Notes under the pieces: generated by a model
What the model saw: the letters and a program-made list of their open reading frames with translations, nothing else
What the model was told of the DNA's origin: nothing
The model's database searches: none
Part shown: in pieces, positions 38,149 to 46,734 of the stretch
How positions within the stretch are numbered: the stretch's first letter is position 1
How the letters are laid out: every line of letters starts with the position of its first letter
Assembly: GCF_000306945.1 (NCBI RefSeq)
Contig: NC_018518.1
Coordinates: 186,001 to 250,000 of the forward strand
DNA length: 64,000 nucleotides
Direction of reading: 5' to 3'
Source of the DNA: Bordetella pertussis 18323
GTDB lineage: Bacteria > Pseudomonadota > Gammaproteobacteria > Burkholderiales > Burkholderiaceae_B
Made by a program: the position numbers and the translations under genes

Positions 38149-38919
38149 TCACCGGCCCGGATCGTCGGCCTGGCGATTGACCACCACCGAGGCGGCCTGG
38201 GCGCGCTTGCGGCGCGTCTTCCAGGCCGGGCCGATCAGGCGCATGGCGGCGACCTTCTTGGTGGCGGTCACCACGTACACGGCGCCGCCCAGGCCCCACC
38301 AGCGCTGGCCGTAGCGCTCCATGAAGCGCCAGCGGCGCAGCCACTTGTCGGTGCGGCAGGCGGGCGCGTAGCAGCCGAACCGCCCGCGCTCGACCTCGAA
38401 CGACAGCAGCTTGAACCAGTCCTTCAGGCGCGGCAGCGCGACCTGCGCCGACAGGGGCAGCGGCAGCCAGGCCTCCATGCCGGGCATGAGATTGCGCGCC
38501 CCCCACAGGCTCCAGAGGTTGAAGCCGGAAATCACCACCCGCCCTTCGGGCACCAGCACGCGCTCGACCTCGCGCAGCACCAGATGGGGCGCCTCGGCGC
38601 ATTCGAAGGCGTGCGGCAGCACCAGCAGATCCACGCTCTGCGACTCGAACGGCAGCGCCTCGGGCGCGGCCGCCACGCAGGCCTGCCAGCCTTGCGCCAG
38701 CTCGGGCGGCGGCACGCCGGCCCCCACCCAGGCCTTGAACGGCATGCGGTTGGCGCGCAGCAGGTTGGGCTCGGCCAGCCCCACCTGCCAAGCGTAATAT
38801 CCGAAGATGTCAGCCACCGCCTCGTCGAACTGGGCCTGCTCCCAGGCCAGGACGTACTGCCCCGGCGGCGTCTGGAACCATTCGGCCAGTTCTACAATCG
38901 GCGGAGTTTCTTCTGCCAC
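38149..38919 (-). CDS. Class I SAM-dependent methyltransferase (type 11-like)
   Basis: The 256-residue protein has the post-motif region [20 protein letters not shown] and [19 protein letters not shown], typical of SAM methyltransferases. The Gly-rich motif I is poorly conserved. It lies between rnhA and divergent gloB, a common order in beta- and gamma-proteobacteria, where it is often an uncharacterised YafS-like methyltransferase. GTG at 38919 (VAEETPP) is the likely start, since the upstream frame overlaps gloB control DNA. Confidence 0.85.
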   Translation of the reverse strand: MAEETPPIVELAEWFQTPPGQYVLAWEQAQFDEAVADIFGYYAWQVGLAEPNLLRANRMPFKAWVGAGVPPPELAQGWQACVAAAPEALPFESQSVDLLVLPHAFECAEAPHLVLREVERVLVPEGRVVISGFNLWSLWGARNLMPGMEAWLPLPLSAQVALPRLKDWFKLLSFEVERGRFGCYAPACRTDKWLRRWRFMERYGQRWWGLGGAVYVVTATKKVAAMRLIGPAWKTRRKRAQAASVVVNRQADDPGR

Positions 38920-38939
38920 GCTGTCGATCCCTTTCCAAT

Positions 38940-39740
38940 ATGCAAACCGCGCCCCCCCTGTCCGCCGTCGTGCCCTTGCCGGCCTTTTCCGATAACTATA
39001 TCTGGGCCCTGGCCCATGAGGGCCAGGCCGCCGTGGTCGATCCCGGCGACGCCGCGCCGGTGCTGCGCTGGCTGCGCGCAACCGGCGCCACGCTGCGCGC
39101 CATTCTACTCACGCATCATCACCCCGACCACGTGGGCGGCGTGCTAGAATTGGTGCAGGCCACCGGCGCGACGGTGTACGGCCCGGCCGGCGAAACCCTG
39201 CCGCACTGCGACGTGCGGCTGGCCGAGGGCGACCGCGTGACGCTGCCCGAACTGGCGCTGGCGCTGGAGGTCCTGGACGTGCCCGGCCACACGGCCGGCC
39301 ACATCGCCTACACCGGCCGCGCGGCCGGCGTCGAGCGCGTGCTTTTCTGTGGCGACACCCTGTTTGCCGGCGGCTGTGGCCGGCTGTTCGAGGGAACCCC
39401 GGCGCAAATGCTTGATTCATTGGAGAAATTATCTGCCTTACCGGCAGATACACAGGTTTGCTGTGCGCACGAGTACACTCTAGCGAACTTGCGCTGGGCG
39501 CTGGCGGTCGAACCCGCCAACCGCACCCTGCAACAGTGGTACCAGCGGGCCCAGGAGCTGCGCAACGAAGGGACGCCCACCTTGCCGTCGACGATCGGCC
39601 AGGAGCGCGAGACCAATCCTTTCCTGCGCACACCGCATGCCGCCGTTGCTCACGCTGCTGCTGTCTGGTCCGGACGTTCCCTGGCAACGCCCGTGGAAGT
39701 CTTTGCGGCTTTGCGCCAATGGAAGAACAATTTCAAGTGA
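38940..39740 (+). CDS. gloB: Hydroxyacylglutathione hydrolase (glyoxalase II)
   Basis: Glyoxalase II hydrolyses S-lactoylglutathione and completes methylglyoxal detoxification. The 266-residue metallo-beta-lactamase-fold protein has [36 protein letters not shown] and [11 protein letters not shown], the full set of metal ligands. The C-terminal glutathione-binding domain is present. mltD begins 10 bases beyond its stop. Confidence 0.96.
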   Translation: MQTAPPLSAVVPLPAFSDNYIWALAHEGQAAVVDPGDAAPVLRWLRATGATLRAILLTHHHPDHVGGVLELVQATGATVYGPAGETLPHCDVRLAEGDRVTLPELALALEVLDVPGHTAGHIAYTGRAAGVERVLFCGDTLFAGGCGRLFEGTPAQMLDSLEKLSALPADTQVCCAHEYTLANLRWALAVEPANRTLQQWYQRAQELRNEGTPTLPSTIGQERETNPFLRTPHAAVAHAAAVWSGRSLATPVEVFAALRQWKNNFK

Positions 39741-39750
39741 TCCACCGCCC

Positions 39751-41160
39751 ATGAGATTTCTCCGCCTCCTGCTACCCCTGTTCCTCGCCGTACTTGCCGG
39801 CTGCGCCGGCACCGCAAAACAGAACCAGGCCGCCGGTCCCTCCAGCAACCGCTACATCGCCCAAGACACCTCCCGCACCGTCGATCTCACCAGCCCCCCC
39901 AGCGACGCCTGGGACCGCATCCGCCGCGGCTTCGCCATCCCCAACCTGAACACCGACCTGGCCCAGGAGTGGACCGACTACTACGCGTCGCACCCCGAGT
40001 CGGTGCAGCGCATGGCCGAGCGGGCCGGCAAGTACCTGTACTTCATCGTCGACGAAATCAACCGCCGCGGCCTGCCCACCGAGCTGGCGCTGCTGCCCTT
40101 CGTCGAAAGCGCCTACAACCCCACCGCCCTGTCGCGCTCGCAAGCCTCGGGCCTGTGGCAGTTCATTCCCACCACCGGCCAGCATTTCAACCTCAAGCAG
40201 GACTGGTGGCGCGACGAGCGCCGCGACCCGATCGCCTCGACCTACGCCGCGCTCGACTACCTGGAAAAGCTGTTCGAGATGCAGGGCGACTGGTACCTGG
40301 CGCTGGCCTCGTACAACTGGGGCGAGGGCTCGGTGCAACGCGCCATGGCCAAGAACGAGGCGGCCGGCCTGAGCACCGACTACCTGTCGCTGAACATGCC
40401 CGACGAGACCCGCAACTACGTGCCCAAGCTGCAGGCCATCAAGAACATCATCGCCAACCCGCGCAAGTTCGCGGTGGTATTGCCGCCGGTCGAGAACACC
40501 CCGTATTTCGTCGCGGTGCAGAAGAACCGCGACATCGACATCGAGCTGGCGGCCAGGCTGGCCGAAATGCCGCTGGACGAATTCAAGGCGCTCAACCCCG
40601 CGTTCAACCGTCCCCTGATCCGCGGCGAGCATGCCCCCACCCTGCTGCTGCCGGCCGACCGGGCCGACCGCTTCAACGCCAACCTGCAGAACTACAAGGG
40701 CGACCTCAGTTCCTGGAAGGTCTACCATACGCGCCGCGGCGAAAGCTATGCCGCCATCGCCAAGCGCTTCGGCATCAGCGAGGCCAAGCTGCGCGCCAGC
40801 AACGACATCGGCTCGAAACGGAAGGTGGCCGCCGACCAGGCGCTGCTGATCCCGGGCGTGCCCAGCGGAGACGGCGCCGCCAATATCCAGCTGGCGTCGC
40901 TGTCGCCGCCGGTGGGCGCGCTGGACAACGTGGGCGAACCGCGCGCCGCTGCGGCGCCGCGCGGCAAGGCGCCGGCGCGCGTGGCCAGCGCGCGCCCCAA
41001 CGTGCGCACCCACAAGGTCAGCTCGGGCGACACCCTGTTCGGCCTGGCGCGCAAATACGGCACCTCGGTCGGTGCGCTGCGCGCCCTGAACAACCTCAAG
41101 GGCAACAACCTGAAGCTGGGCTCGCAATTGCGCATCCCGGGCACCGGCACGCGCGGCTGA
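39751..41160 (+). CDS. mltD: Membrane-bound lytic murein transglycosylase D
   Basis: MltD cleaves peptidoglycan glycan strands. The 469-residue lipoprotein (lipobox LAGC) has an SLT domain with catalytic Glu119 in PFVESAYNP, then SQASGLWQFIPTTG and ALASYNWGEGSV. Two LysM peptidoglycan-binding repeats follow, near residues 325-370 (YHTRRGESYAAIAKRFGIS) and 420-465 (HKVSSGDTLFGLARKYGTS). Linkage to gloB is conserved in many proteobacteria. Confidence 0.95.
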   Translation: MRFLRLLLPLFLAVLAGCAGTAKQNQAAGPSSNRYIAQDTSRTVDLTSPPSDAWDRIRRGFAIPNLNTDLAQEWTDYYASHPESVQRMAERAGKYLYFIVDEINRRGLPTELALLPFVESAYNPTALSRSQASGLWQFIPTTGQHFNLKQDWWRDERRDPIASTYAALDYLEKLFEMQGDWYLALASYNWGEGSVQRAMAKNEAAGLSTDYLSLNMPDETRNYVPKLQAIKNIIANPRKFAVVLPPVENTPYFVAVQKNRDIDIELAARLAEMPLDEFKALNPAFNRPLIRGEHAPTLLLPADRADRFNANLQNYKGDLSSWKVYHTRRGESYAAIAKRFGISEAKLRASNDIGSKRKVAADQALLIPGVPSGDGAANIQLASLSPPVGALDNVGEPRAAAAPRGKAPARVASARPNVRTHKVSSGDTLFGLARKYGTSVGALRALNNLKGNNLKLGSQLRIPGTGTRG

Positions 41161-41254
41161 CCAGGCGCGCCGGCCCCGCGCCGGCGCCCGTCCGCCAAGC
41201 CGCTAAAATTCCTACAATAGCGGCCTTTCCGCAAGGCAATCAAAGGACATCAAC

Positions 41255-42040
41255 ATGGGCTTTCTCGCCGGCAAGCGCATCCTCATGACCGGGGTGCTTT
41301 CCAACCGATCCATCGCCTACGGCATCGCGCGCGCCTGCCGCGACCAGGGCGCCGACCTGGCGTTCACCTACGTGGGCGACCGCTTCAAGGAACGCATCAC
41401 CGAATTCGCCGCCTCGTTCGGCAGCGACATCGTGCTGCCCTGCGACGTGGCCGAGGACAGCCAGATCGACGCCGCCTTCGCCGAACTGGGCAAGCGCTGG
41501 GACGGCCTGGACGGCCTGGTGCACGCCATCGGCTTCGCGCCGCGCGAAGCGATCGCCGGCGACTTCCTCGACGGCCTGTCGCGCGAGAACTTTCGTATCG
41601 CGCACGATATCTCGGCCTACAGCTTCCCAGCCATGGCCAAGGCGGCGCTGCCGCTGATGGAAGGCCGCAAGGGCTCGGTCCTGACCCTGAGCTACCTGGG
41701 CTCCGAGCGCGTGGTCGCCAACTACAACACCATGGGCCTGGCCAAGGCCTCGCTGGAAGCCAGCGTGCGCTACCTGGCCACCGCCCTCGGCCCGCGCGGC
41801 ATCCGCGCCAACGCCATCTCGGCCGGCCCCATCAAGACGCTGGCCGCCAGCGGCATCAAGGACTTCTCGTCGATCCTGAAGTTCGTCGAAGCCAACGCCC
41901 CGCTGCGCCGCAACGTCACCATCGAAGACGTCGGCAACGTCGCCGCCTTCATGCTGTCCGACCTCGCCGCCGGCATCACCGGCGAAATCACCCACGTCGA
42001 CGCCGGCTTCTCGACCGTCGTCCCGGGAATGGAAAACTGA
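41255..42040 (+). CDS. fabI: Enoyl-[acyl-carrier-protein] reductase FabI
   Basis: FabI reduces trans-2-enoyl-ACP with NADH in each fatty-acid elongation cycle and is the target of triclosan. The 261-residue SDR protein has the FabI-type N terminus [20 protein letters not shown], and the Tyr-x6-Lys pair in [13 protein letters not shown]. It stands alone, 94 bases after mltD, and is followed by REP-like palindromes. Confidence 0.96.
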   Translation: MGFLAGKRILMTGVLSNRSIAYGIARACRDQGADLAFTYVGDRFKERITEFAASFGSDIVLPCDVAEDSQIDAAFAELGKRWDGLDGLVHAIGFAPREAIAGDFLDGLSRENFRIAHDISAYSFPAMAKAALPLMEGRKGSVLTLSYLGSERVVANYNTMGLAKASLEASVRYLATALGPRGIRANAISAGPIKTLAASGIKDFSSILKFVEANAPLRRNVTIEDVGNVAAFMLSDLAAGITGEITHVDAGFSTVVPGMEN

Positions 42041-42045
42041 TCCCT

Positions 42046-42079
42046 CCGGTGCCTGTCCCCGTAGGGGGACTGGCACCGG
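42046..42079. repeat. REP-like palindrome after fabI
   Basis: CCGGTGCCTGTCCCC (42046-42060) pairs with GGGGGACTGGCACCGG (42064-42079). It has the same core as the units at 16043-16157 and precedes the IS1663-like element. Confidence 0.85.
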
Positions 42080-42159
42080 CCAAATCCGACCTCCGGTGCC
42101 TTGTATCTTTCCTCCGGTGGTGATTAGCTATCACCACCGCGCGCCGATGACCGCGAGTT

Positions 42160-42279
42160 GGTGCCCAAAGCGAGGACTTTGTGGGACAGATAGCGGCTCG
42201 GCAGCGCACTGCTGGGCCGGCGAGACACTGGACGGTATCGTAGGGCGAGGACCCTGTATGTACAAGGCAAGTGGGCGCA
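42160..42279 (+). ncRNA. Candidate bridge-RNA leader of the IS110 element
   Basis: In IS110-group elements such as IS621, a structured bridge RNA is read from the non-coding left end and guides target and donor choice. This leader has two hairpins with the same loop CGAGGA: CCCAAAG/CTTTGTGGG at 42164-42185 and AGGG/CCCT at 42242-42255. A GC stem lies between them near 42192-42218. It also contains GACGGTATC (42231-42239), repeated at the right end of the element (43304-43312), as a donor-matching loop might be. RNA expression is not known; this is an inference. Confidence 0.4.
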
Positions 42280-43296
42280 GTGGCTGACAGCAGTTTGTTA
42301 TCTGCAGGAGGCCAAGTCCATGTTTTCATAGGTATTGATGTATCAAAGGCCAAGCTGGATTGCACGTTGCTGACGGCTGAGGCTGACAAGCATAAGACTA
42401 AGGTGGTGGTCAACACCGCCGCGGGCGTACAAGCCCTGCTGGCGTGGTGCGCCAAACACGGCGCACAGCCGGCGCAGTTGCACGCCATCCTGGAGCCTAC
42501 GGGTCTGTATCACGAGCAAGCGGCCACGGCGCTGCCCCAGGTCCGGGTCTCTTTGGTCAATCCCGCCCAGGCCCGGGACTTTGCCAAGGCCTTGGCGCTG
42601 CGCTCCAAAAATGATGCGCTCGACAGCTACGTGCTGGCTCGCTATGGACAGACGCTGAGCCCGGCGCTGTGGCACCCGGCGCCCTTGCATGCGCGTCAAC
42701 TGCGCGCCTTGTTGACGCGACGCGAGGCGCTGAGCAAGGATCTGTTGCGTGAGCTCAATCGCAAAGAGAAGAGCCAGTTCAGCCCCTCGGCGCCCTTGGT
42801 CGATGGTTCCATCGACAAGGCCATCGCGTTCTTGCGCGAACAGATCAAACAAATCGAGCGGGCGATCGATCAGCACATCGACAACCACCCCGACCTCAAG
42901 CAAGACTGCGAGCTGCTGAACTCCATCCCCGCCATCGGGCCTCAGGCCGGCAACGCCATCCTGGCCGTCATGCACAATCGGCATATCGACTCCGCCCAGA
43001 GCCTGGCCGCCTATCTCGGGGTGGTCCCTGTGCAGCGCCAATCCGGCAGCAGTCTGAACAGCTGCGCACGCCTGTCCAAAGCCGGCCCCTCCCAGGTGCG
43101 CGCCACGTTATACATGGCGGCCCTGGTTGGGACCCGCCACAACCCCCACATCCGCGCCCTTTACCAGCGCCTGCTCAAAGCAGGAAAAAGCAAAAAGGCC
43201 GCGCTGGGCGCGGCCATGAGAAAACTGGTGCATCTGTGCTTCGGGGTCCTCAAAAACCGCATCCCCTACCAGCCCAATTACGCCATGAATGGTTGA
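42280..43296 (+). CDS. IS110-family transposase (DEDD, IS1663-like)
   Basis: The protein of about 338 residues has an N-terminal DEDD RuvC-like domain (FIGIDVSKAKLDCTLL...LEPTGLYHE...KNDALDSYVLARY). A C-terminal transposase-20 domain with the catalytic serine region follows (SIPAIGPQAGNAILA...GVVPVQRQSGSS). The start is uncertain: GTG at 42280 is used here. The strong AGGAG at 42306-42310 faces an ATG (42320) that is out of frame and reads only three codons before a stop. Confidence 0.85.
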   Translation: MADSSLLSAGGQVHVFIGIDVSKAKLDCTLLTAEADKHKTKVVVNTAAGVQALLAWCAKHGAQPAQLHAILEPTGLYHEQAATALPQVRVSLVNPAQARDFAKALALRSKNDALDSYVLARYGQTLSPALWHPAPLHARQLRALLTRREALSKDLLRELNRKEKSQFSPSAPLVDGSIDKAIAFLREQIKQIERAIDQHIDNHPDLKQDCELLNSIPAIGPQAGNAILAVMHNRHIDSAQSLAAYLGVVPVQRQSGSSLNSCARLSKAGPSQVRATLYMAALVGTRHNPHIRALYQRLLKAGKSKKAALGAAMRKLVHLCFGVLKNRIPYQPNYAMNG

Positions 43297-43328
43297 CTGC
43301 CAAGACGGTATCTGTCCCCGCAGGGAGG

Positions 43329-43399
43329 GTGCCTGTCCCCGCCGGGACAGGCACACTGCTGTACGCCATCGACGCTTGACGGCCAAGACGGTATCTGTC
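43329..43399. repeat. REP-like palindrome plus 45-base spacer module
   Basis: The palindrome GTGCCTGTCCCC/GGGACAGGCAC (43329-43354) is followed by a 45-base spacer (43355-43399) containing TTGACGGCCAAGACGGTATC and then another half-palindrome. The same spacer, with only a few substitutions and equal length, lies at 48902-48946. Its second half also matches the IS1663-like right end at 43280-43315. Confidence 0.85.
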
Positions 43400-43403
43400 C
43401 CCC

Positions 43404-43796
43404 CTACTCCACCACGATCGTCGACACCTGGATGTCGGTGGCGGTCATGAGTTTGTGCAGGGGGCACTTGTCGGCCACCTTGAGCAGTTCGTCGATCTGC
43501 GCGTCGTCCAGGTCGCCATGCAGTTTCAGCTTGGCGGTCAGGCGGTAGATGCCCTTGCGCTCTTCGCTGGCGTCGCGCACCACATCCACGTCCACCGCTT
43601 GCAGCGGCAGTCCCTTGCGCTGGGCGTACACCATCAGCGTCAACGCCTTGCAGCCGCCCAGCGCGGTGTCGAAATAGTCGTGCGGGTCCGGCCCTTCGCC
43701 CTGCGGTTGCGGCATGGCCAGCGGCAGTTCGTGGCCTTCGGCGGTGGCGGTGTACTGCAGTCCGCCGGGGGTGTTGGCGCGCACTTGGATCGTCAT
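43404..43796 (-). CDS. OsmC-like peroxiredoxin-family protein
   Basis: The 130-residue OsmC/Ohr-fold protein has the two redox cysteines in TALGGCKALTLM and VADKCPLHKLM. Such proteins reduce organic or inorganic hydroperoxides with thiols. It stands alone; the stop lies only 4 bases from a REP-like spacer. The start at 43796 (MTIQVRA) gives the normal family length. Confidence 0.88.
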   Translation of the reverse strand: MTIQVRANTPGGLQYTATAEGHELPLAMPQPQGEGPDPHDYFDTALGGCKALTLMVYAQRKGLPLQAVDVDVVRDASEERKGIYRLTAKLKLHGDLDDAQIDELLKVADKCPLHKLMTATDIQVSTIVVE

Positions 43797-43933
43797 GGGA
43801 TGTCTCCGTTCAGGCGCGGCCCCGCTGGCTGCGCGTCCAGGTTTTGTACCATGGGCGCCGCCTGACAACCGGCTGAACTATTTGGCAGACCGCCAGTCAG
43901 ACGGTAATTCCACGCAAGACACAGGAGTCCACA

Positions 43934-44614
43934 TTGAGCGCCCGTCAATTACTCGATCAGTTGTTGCAGTCCGGCCAGAGCCTGATGCAGGGCGCCGGCG
44001 CGCAAGCGCAGCAGGCCACCCAGGGCGGCAAGGGTACGTTCCTGGCCGGCCTGGGCGGCGGCGCGCTGGGCGCGGGCGCCCTGGGCCTGCTGCTGGGCAG
44101 CAAGAAGGCCCGCAAGATCGGCGGCAAGGTCGCCATGTACGGCGGCATGGCGGCGCTGGGCGCACTGGCCTATCGCGCCTACGACCAGTACCAGCGCAAC
44201 CAGGCCGGCGGCGCGGCTGCCCCGGCGCCGCAGACCCTGGACCGCCTGCCGCCCGCCCAGGCCGAGCAGCACAGCAACGCCGTGCTGGTGGCCATGATAG
44301 GCGCGGCCAAGGCCGACGGCCACATCGGCCCCGACGAGCGCCAGTTGCTCGAAACCGAACTGGCCAAGCTGTCCGGCGACGCCGGCGACCGTGCCTGGCT
44401 GGAGGCCGAACTGGCCCGCCCGCTCGACCCGGCCGTCATCGCCCAGCAGGCGCGCACGCCGGAAATGGGGGCCGAAATGTACCTGGCCAGCCTGCTGGTG
44501 GCCGACGAGCAGAGCTTCATGGAGCGCGCCTACCTGGACGAGCTGGCGCGCCAGCTCAAGCTGCCCGCCGAACTCAAGCAGCAGCTCGAGGCGCAGGTAC
44601 CGGCCGCGGCCTGA
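43934..44614 (+). CDS. DUF533 (YebE-like) membrane protein (TTG start)
   Basis: The 226-residue protein has a Gly-rich hydrophobic segment (FLAGLGGGALGAGALGLLLG, residues about 35-54). A DUF533/TerB-like helical domain follows (AMIGAAKADGHIGPDERQLL to AYLDELARQLKLPAEL). Its function is unknown; family members are inner-membrane stress-linked proteins. The TTG at 43934 is supported by AGGAG at 43923-43927. Confidence 0.85.
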   Translation: MSARQLLDQLLQSGQSLMQGAGAQAQQATQGGKGTFLAGLGGGALGAGALGLLLGSKKARKIGGKVAMYGGMAALGALAYRAYDQYQRNQAGGAAAPAPQTLDRLPPAQAEQHSNAVLVAMIGAAKADGHIGPDERQLLETELAKLSGDAGDRAWLEAELARPLDPAVIAQQARTPEMGAEMYLASLLVADEQSFMERAYLDELARQLKLPAELKQQLEAQVPAAA

Positions 44615-44618
44615 GCCT

Positions 44619-45590
44619 TCAGTCGGCGCGCAGCCCCATGCGCGCCGTCAAGGCGGCGAAGCGGGCGATGTCGGCCTGCACCAGCGCCTCGAAGCGTTCC
44701 GGGCCTTCGCTGACCGGGTTGAAGCCCAGCGATTCGAGCTCCCGGCGCATGGCGGGTTCGGCCACGATGGCCGACAGCGCCTCGTACAGGCGCTGGATCA
44801 CCGCCGGCGGCGTGCCGGCCGGCGCCAGCAGGCCATGCCACTGGTCCAGCTCATAGCCCGGCGCGCCCTGCTCGGCCACGGTGGGCACGTCCGGCAGCAG
44901 CGGCGAGCGCTGCGCCGAGGTCACCGCCAGCGCGCGCAACTTGCCCGCATGAATGAACGGCGCCGCGCTGGACGCGGTCACGATGCCCAGCGGCACCTGC
45001 CGCGACAGCACGTCCGTCAGCGCCGGGCCGCAACCTCGATACGGCACGTGCTGCAACCAGGCGCCGCTGGCCTGGCGCAGCATTTCGCCGGCCAGGTGCT
45101 GCGGCGTGCCGTTGCCGCACGAGGCGAACGCCAGCGTGCGGCTCTGCGTGTCCGCCTGGCGCAGCCGCTCCGGCAGGCCGGCATCGCCGGCCGGCTCGGC
45201 GGTCACGATCACCGAGGGCACATATGCGACGTTGATCACCGCCGTGAAATCGCGCGTGGGCGAGAAATCCAGGTTGCGGAACACCCCGGGGTTGACGGCG
45301 AACGAGCTGTTGACCATCAGCAGCGTATAGCCGTCGGGCCGCGCCTCGGCCACGGCGCGCGCGCCGATATTGCCGCTGGCGCCCGGACGGTTTTCCACCA
45401 CCACCGGCTGGCCCAGCCGCTGCTGCATGGCGGCGCCCAGCTTGCGGGCCAGCAGGTCGGTGCCACCGCCGGGCGGGAAGGTCACGACAATGGTGATGGC
45501 GTGGTCGGGATAGGTGGCCGGCGCTTGCGCCGCGGCCGCGCCGGCGCCGAGCAGGCAGCCGGCCAACAGGATCGAGACTTGTGATTTCAT
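44619..45590 (-). CDS. Bug-family (TctC-like) periplasmic solute-binding protein
   Basis: The 323-residue protein has a signal peptide (SILLAGCLLGAGAAAAQA) and the Bug signatures DHAITIVVTFPPGGGTDLLAR and VENRPGASGNIGARAVAEARPDGYTLL. Bug proteins bind carboxylates, amino acids or nicotinate-like ligands, and many Bordetella copies have no cognate transporter nearby; none is seen here. IS481 copy 5 lies about 95 bases before its start and may have displaced its promoter. Confidence 0.9.
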   Translation of the reverse strand: MKSQVSILLAGCLLGAGAAAAQAPATYPDHAITIVVTFPPGGGTDLLARKLGAAMQQRLGQPVVVENRPGASGNIGARAVAEARPDGYTLLMVNSSFAVNPGVFRNLDFSPTRDFTAVINVAYVPSVIVTAEPAGDAGLPERLRQADTQSRTLAFASCGNGTPQHLAGEMLRQASGAWLQHVPYRGCGPALTDVLSRQVPLGIVTASSAAPFIHAGKLRALAVTSAQRSPLLPDVPTVAEQGAPGYELDQWHGLLAPAGTPPAVIQRLYEALSAIVAEPAMRRELESLGFNPVSEGPERFEALVQADIARFAALTARMGLRAD

Positions 45591-45685
45591 GGTCGTCATG
45601 GGTGCAACGGGTCGCAACGCCCCGCATGGCGGGGCGCCGTGGTTGAGAAAACGGAACAGGAAAGGGCCGCGGCCCCGGGAACTGG

Positions 45686-46636
45686 CTAGCTGCGAACTGT
45701 CAATAGGTTGTATTCGTCCAGGTTGAGTCTGGAGATGGGTACAGCGCGCCCGATGCCTTGGTGGGGTCGATGCCAGTTGTAGTGGTGTAGCCAGGATTTC
45801 ATGGCATCGGCTCGGTGTTGGGAGTTCTGGTAGGTGTGAGCGTAAGCCCACTCACGCAAGGCCGACTGGATGAAGCGTTCGGCCTTGCCATTGGTCTGTG
45901 GGCGGTAAGGTCGGGTAAAGCGGTGCTTGATGCCCAGCTCATGGCACAGCGCGGCGAAGGCGCGGCTGCGAAAGGCCGAGCCATTGTCGGTGAGCAAGCG
46001 CTGGATGGTCACGCCCAGGCGCTGGTAGTAGGCCACTGCGTCCTTGAGGAACTGGACGGCGCTGGGGAAGCGCTCGTCGGGGTGGATGTCGGTGAAGGCC
46101 ACGCGGGCGTGGTCATCGATGGCCACGAAGACGAAGTCCCAGCCGGCCCCCTCAACGGTATCGCGTCGGTTGCCCGTGACCCGGTGGCCAGGGCGCTGGA
46201 TACGTCCCAGCTTCTTGATGTCGATGTGCAGCAGATCGCCGGGGGCCTGATGCTCGTAGCGCACCACCGGCTCGGCCGGCTCCAGGTCGGCCAGGTGCGA
46301 CAGACCGGCGCGGGCCAGGACGCGGCTGACGGTGCTGGCTGACACGCCCAGCGCCTGGGCGATGCGCGCTTGGGTCAGCCGCTTGCGGCGCAGCTCCACG
46401 ATAGCCAGCGCCTTGGCCGGCGCAATCGCTCGGGGCGAGACCGTCGGGCGCGAGGACGCATCGGCCAAGCCCGCCTGGCCCTGAGCCAGGAAGCGGCCCA
46501 GCCATTTGCGCACAGTCGGCGCGGTGACCCCATAGGCGCGGGCCGCTTCAGGCACACAAACTTGATGGGCGATCAATTGCTGGACCATTTCGAGTCGACG
46601 TAGGAAGGTCAATCGGGCATGCTTATGGGTGTTCAT
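45686..46636 (-). CDS. IS481 transposase, C-terminal H315R variant
   Basis: The 316-residue DDE transposase is identical to the other copies except that it ends TVRS. The His-to-Arg change is caused by the base change in the terminal repeat, which is also coding. The stop TAG comes from the target CTAG. Confidence 0.97.
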   Translation of the reverse strand: MNTHKHARLTFLRRLEMVQQLIAHQVCVPEAARAYGVTAPTVRKWLGRFLAQGQAGLADASSRPTVSPRAIAPAKALAIVELRRKRLTQARIAQALGVSASTVSRVLARAGLSHLADLEPAEPVVRYEHQAPGDLLHIDIKKLGRIQRPGHRVTGNRRDTVEGAGWDFVFVAIDDHARVAFTDIHPDERFPSAVQFLKDAVAYYQRLGVTIQRLLTDNGSAFRSRAFAALCHELGIKHRFTRPYRPQTNGKAERFIQSALREWAYAHTYQNSQHRADAMKSWLHHYNWHRPHQGIGRAVPISRLNLDEYNLLTVRS

Positions 46637-46733
46637 CCGGCCGGGCTCCTTGAGTGAACTGGGGGATCGGCGATTTCCAGTTTCTCAAATCCGGTTCGGA
46701 TGAACCATGCATACAACCTATTGAATCTTCACA
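45691..46733 (-). mobile_element. IS481: IS481 copy 5, complete, with exact GCTAGC flanks
   Basis: The complete inverted element is flanked by GCTAGC at 45685-45690 and 46734-46739, an exact duplication. Its transposase-end terminus reads TGCGAACTG rather than TGTGAACTG, a single base change in the terminal repeat. The variable patch (46661-46668) reads GATCCCCC in element orientation, as in copy 4. Confidence 0.97.
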
Positions 46734-46734
46734 G

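Larger units (their letters stand above)
42121..43313 (+). mobile_element. IS1663: IS110-family element, IS1663-like (limits approximate)
   Basis: A transposase with the IS110 GIDVSK signature is flanked by a ~150-base non-coding leader and a short tail. IS110 elements lack terminal inverted repeats and leave no clear target duplication, so the ends cannot be fixed by eye. I set approximate limits where REP-like sequence starts on each side. The name IS1663 rests on recognition of this element as a known B. pertussis IS. Confidence 0.75.

Noticed and set aside
42046..43354. IS1663 target duplication from the flanking palindromes
   Set aside because: The two flanks share the palindrome core only as members of a dispersed repeat family; IS110 elements do not usually leave a duplication, so the resemblance is not proof of one.
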